Shown: piece by piece, positions 5,413 to 7,522 of the stretch
Layout: each line of letters begins with the position of its first letter
Position numbering within the stretch: position 1 is the first letter of the stretch
NCBI GenBank assembly: GCA_029879665.1
Contig: JAOUPW010000076.1
Location: forward strand, 1-7,522
Reading direction: 5' to 3'
DNA length: 7,522 nt
From: Rhodospirillales bacterium
GTDB lineage: Bacteria; Pseudomonadota; Alphaproteobacteria; Rhodospirillales; JAOUPW01
Notes under the pieces: model-generated
Told to the model about the DNA's origin: nothing
What the model saw: the letters and a program-made list of their open reading frames with translations, nothing else
Databases searched by the model: none
Program-made: the position numbers and the translations under genes

Positions 5413-6929
5413 TGAGTGAAATTGGCGCCAATATCCTGCTCGGGTTCGACACTGCCCTCTCGTACAGCAACGTGATGTACTGCTTCATCGGTGTCTTTGT
5501 TGGAACGTTCATCGGGGTTCTACCCGGCATCGGATCGCTGGCTGCAGTTTCCATGTTGTTGCCGATTTCGTTTTACCTGGAACCGACGACGGCGCTGGTC
5601 ATGTTGGGCGGGGTCTATTATGGCGCCGAATACGGAGGCTCAACCTCGTCTATCCTTCTCAACCTACCGGGCACGCCGTCTAATGCCATAACCTGCCTAG
5701 ATGGCTACCCCATGACGCTAAAGGGACGCGCCGGACTGGCGTTGTTCATGACCACCATCGCGTCCTTTTTCGGTGGATCGCTCGGTATTATTGCTCTTTA
5801 TGTTTTGGCCCCAGTGATTGTTTCGGTGGCGCTGGCCTTCGGTCCGGCCGAATATTTCGCGCTCATCACCTTTGGCCTTGTCGCGGCCGCGACTGTCGCC
5901 CAGGACTCGCCCGCGAAGGGACTCGCCATGGTCTGCCTCGGCCTTCTGTTAGGCTTTGTCGGCCTGGATCTTGATACCGGCGTTCCCCGGTTTGAGTTCG
6001 GCTTTTACGAACTGCATGACGGCATCAGCTTCATTGCCGTGGCCATGGGAATGTTCGGCATTTCCGAGGTAATTGGCGCCATCAGCGTGGCCAAGCACCG
6101 CCCCTTCAATCAAAAAGTCACTTTCCGTTCGATGATCCCGACGCGACAAGAAATCCGCCAGTCCATTATGCCCATGTTTCGGGGCGCCGGAATCGGCGGC
6201 CTGTTTGGTGCCCTGCCCGGTACCGGGCCCAGCATCGGAACGTTCATCGGTTATTCCCTGGAGCGGCGCATATCGAAGGATCCTTCTCGATTCGGCAAGG
6301 GCGCGATCGAAGGCATCGCCTCGCCTGAATCCGCCAACAACGCCGCCGTTCAAACGGCATTTATCCCTACGCTGACCCTTGGCATCCCCGGCAGCGCGAC
6401 CATGGCGGTGATGCTGGGGGCCCTTATCGTCCACGGGATAACGCCCGGTCCCAGCCTGATGGCTGATCGCCCGGATCTTTTCTGGGGCGTTGCGGCCAGT
6501 TTCTGGATCGGAAATCTTTTTCTGCTGGTCCTGAATATTCCCATGATCGGACTTTGGATCCGAGTCTTGAAAATTCCCTACCGGTTCCTATACCCGGCGA
6601 TCATCGTTCTGATCTGTATCGGCGTTTATACGGTTCGTGAAACCACCTTCGACGTATTTCTGGTGGTTGGCTTCGGGTTTCTGGGATACATCCTGCGTCT
6701 TCTGAAATTTGAACTGGCGCCGGTATTGATCGGGTTTATCCTCGGCCCCATGATCGAGGAAAATCTGCGGCGCGCATCATTGATCTTCCGTGGCGACTTT
6801 ACCCAATTCCTGATGCGTCCAATCAGCGGCATCCTCTTGGGGATAACATTCGCTTTGTTGTTGTGGACGGCGTGGACGATCATCAAAGGCCGACGCCGAA
6901 AGTTAACGGGACTGACAAATGAAGATTGA
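5412..6929 (+). CDS. Tripartite tricarboxylate transporter large permease subunit (TctA family)
   Basis: This 505-aa, very hydrophobic protein with about 11-12 membrane segments is the transport channel of the TctABC system. TctA has two related halves, and both signatures are visible. In the first half are GVLPGIG (35-41) and YGGSTSSILLNLPGTP (74-89). In the second half are GALPGTGPSIGTF (266-278), PESANNAA (305-312) and LGIPGSATMAVMLGAL (323-338). Length and motif order are normal, so the gene looks intact. It ends in a basic-then-acidic cytoplasmic tail. Translation probably couples to tctB through the 1-nt overlap. Its own last codons overlap the SDR start, tying the SDR to the same transcript. 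Confidence 0.95.
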   Translation: MSEIGANILLGFDTALSYSNVMYCFIGVFVGTFIGVLPGIGSLAAVSMLLPISFYLEPTTALVMLGGVYYGAEYGGSTSSILLNLPGTPSNAITCLDGYPMTLKGRAGLALFMTTIASFFGGSLGIIALYVLAPVIVSVALAFGPAEYFALITFGLVAAATVAQDSPAKGLAMVCLGLLLGFVGLDLDTGVPRFEFGFYELHDGISFIAVAMGMFGISEVIGAISVAKHRPFNQKVTFRSMIPTRQEIRQSIMPMFRGAGIGGLFGALPGTGPSIGTFIGYSLERRISKDPSRFGKGAIEGIASPESANNAAVQTAFIPTLTLGIPGSATMAVMLGALIVHGITPGPSLMADRPDLFWGVAASFWIGNLFLLVLNIPMIGLWIRVLKIPYRFLYPAIIVLICIGVYTVRETTFDVFLVVGFGFLGYILRLLKFELAPVLIGFILGPMIEENLRRASLIFRGDFTQFLMRPISGILLGITFALLLWTAWTIIKGRRRKLTGLTNED

Positions 6930-7522
6930 TTTAACCGGAAAAGCGGCACTTGTGACCGGCGCCAGTGAAGGCCTGGGCAAGGCGATTGCCCTGCGTCTGG
7001 CGGCATCAGGTGCCAAAGTTGCCCTGTTCGCCCGTCGGCAAGACATTCTGGCGGCAGCGGTAAACGAAATCCGTTCCCAGGCGAAGACGGAAGTTATGGG
7101 AATGTCTTGCGATGTTTCCAATCAGGACGCTCTGAGTAACGCGATCACCGAGATCAGGGGGAAATTCGGCGGGATCGATATCCTGGTTAACAACGCCGGT
7201 TCGTCTTACCGGCGGCCGTTCGAGGAAATGACCCGCGAAGACATGATCGCCGACATGGACCTGAAACTCTTTGCCGCCGTTCGCGCCGGCCAGCTTGTCC
7301 TCGCCGACATGAAGGAGCGGCGATGGGGACGCATCATCAATGTGGTCAGCGCCAACGGCAAGGCACCCAAGGCAGGTAGTGCGCCGACAACATTGAGCCG
7401 TGCCGCCGGAATAAGTCTGACCAAAACCATGTCGCGGGAGTTGGCGCCCTGGAATATTCTGGTCAATGCGCTCTGCGTTGGCATCATTAAAAGCGGACAG
7501 TGGGAACGGCGACGCCAAGCGA
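6919..7522 (+). CDS. Short-chain dehydrogenase/reductase-like protein with non-canonical active site (cut by window edge)
   Basis: The first 201 residues of a classical-size SDR (usually about 250 aa) are present. The cofactor loop TGASEGLG (13-20), a basic R39-R40 after the second strand (suggesting NADP(H)), CDV (64-66) and NNAG (91-94) are normal. The catalytic Ser144 (NVVS) is present. Exactly 13 residues later, where Tyr is expected, Thr157 is found, and the Lys four residues on is Arg161 (PTTLSRAAG). The position of the active-site Asn appears to be Asp114. The C-terminal ELAPWNILVNALCVG region matches the usual LAP-gIrVN-i-PG pattern, with Pro replaced by Val. It is therefore a folded SDR that should bind cofactor, but its chemistry is unclear. 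The ATG at 6919 has GGGA 7 nt upstream and overlaps tctA by 11 nt. The substrate is unknown; a hydroxy/oxo-acid or acyl-CoA intermediate is a guess. Confidence 0.88.
   Translation, partial: MKIDLTGKAALVTGASEGLGKAIALRLAASGAKVALFARRQDILAAAVNEIRSQAKTEVMGMSCDVSNQDALSNAITEIRGKFGGIDILVNNAGSSYRRPFEEMTREDMIADMDLKLFAAVRAGQLVLADMKERRWGRIINVVSANGKAPKAGSAPTTLSRAAGISLTKTMSRELAPWNILVNALCVGIIKSGQWERRRQA

Overview
The window is a catabolic and transport gene cluster from a moderately GC-rich proteobacterium. The best guess is an alphaproteobacterium, judged from gene style and from the tripartite tricarboxylate (TctABC) transporter. No marker gene is present, so the lineage is an inference. There is no RNA gene, CRISPR array, insertion sequence or phage gene.

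Layout: (1) Positions 1-114, minus strand: the first 38 codons of an Ldh2-type malate/lactate/sulfolactate dehydrogenase, running off the left edge. (2) Positions 115-320: a divergent promoter region. (3) Positions 321-3540, plus strand: a tight three-gene block. It encodes a diverged succinyl-CoA-synthetase-like beta subunit, its alpha subunit (8-nt overlap) and an acyl-CoA-dehydrogenase-fold flavoprotein (15-nt gap). (4) Positions 3541-3810: a 270-bp regulatory gap with a weak hairpin, an A/T palindrome and a likely promoter. (5) Positions 3811-6929: a TctC periplasmic binding protein, a strong hairpin terminator or attenuator, then TctB and TctA. (6) From 6919 to the right edge: the first 201 codons of a short-chain dehydrogenase/reductase (SDR), overlapping tctA by 11 nt.

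A coherent reading is that a small di- or tricarboxylate, or a sulfinated/sulfonated analogue, is captured by TctC and imported by TctAB. The two-subunit ligase would activate it to a CoA thioester, and the acyl-CoA-dehydrogenase-like enzyme would then process it. The Ldh2 and SDR enzymes would act on hydroxy- or oxo-acid intermediates. The most notable observation is that the acyl-CoA-dehydrogenase-like protein has no carboxylate at either known catalytic-base position: Gln237 and Gly357 sit there. This is the same Gln/Gly pair, with the same 120-residue spacing, described for 3-sulfinopropionyl-CoA desulfinase (Acd) of Advenella, where a succinyl-CoA synthetase also supplies the substrate. 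The arginine essential for desulfination does not appear to be conserved here, so the reaction may be a different non-dehydrogenase one. The SDR also lacks the canonical Tyr and Lys of the YxxxK motif (Thr157 and Arg161). The cluster may therefore encode an uncharacterised CoA-dependent pathway built from catalytically re-purposed folds.
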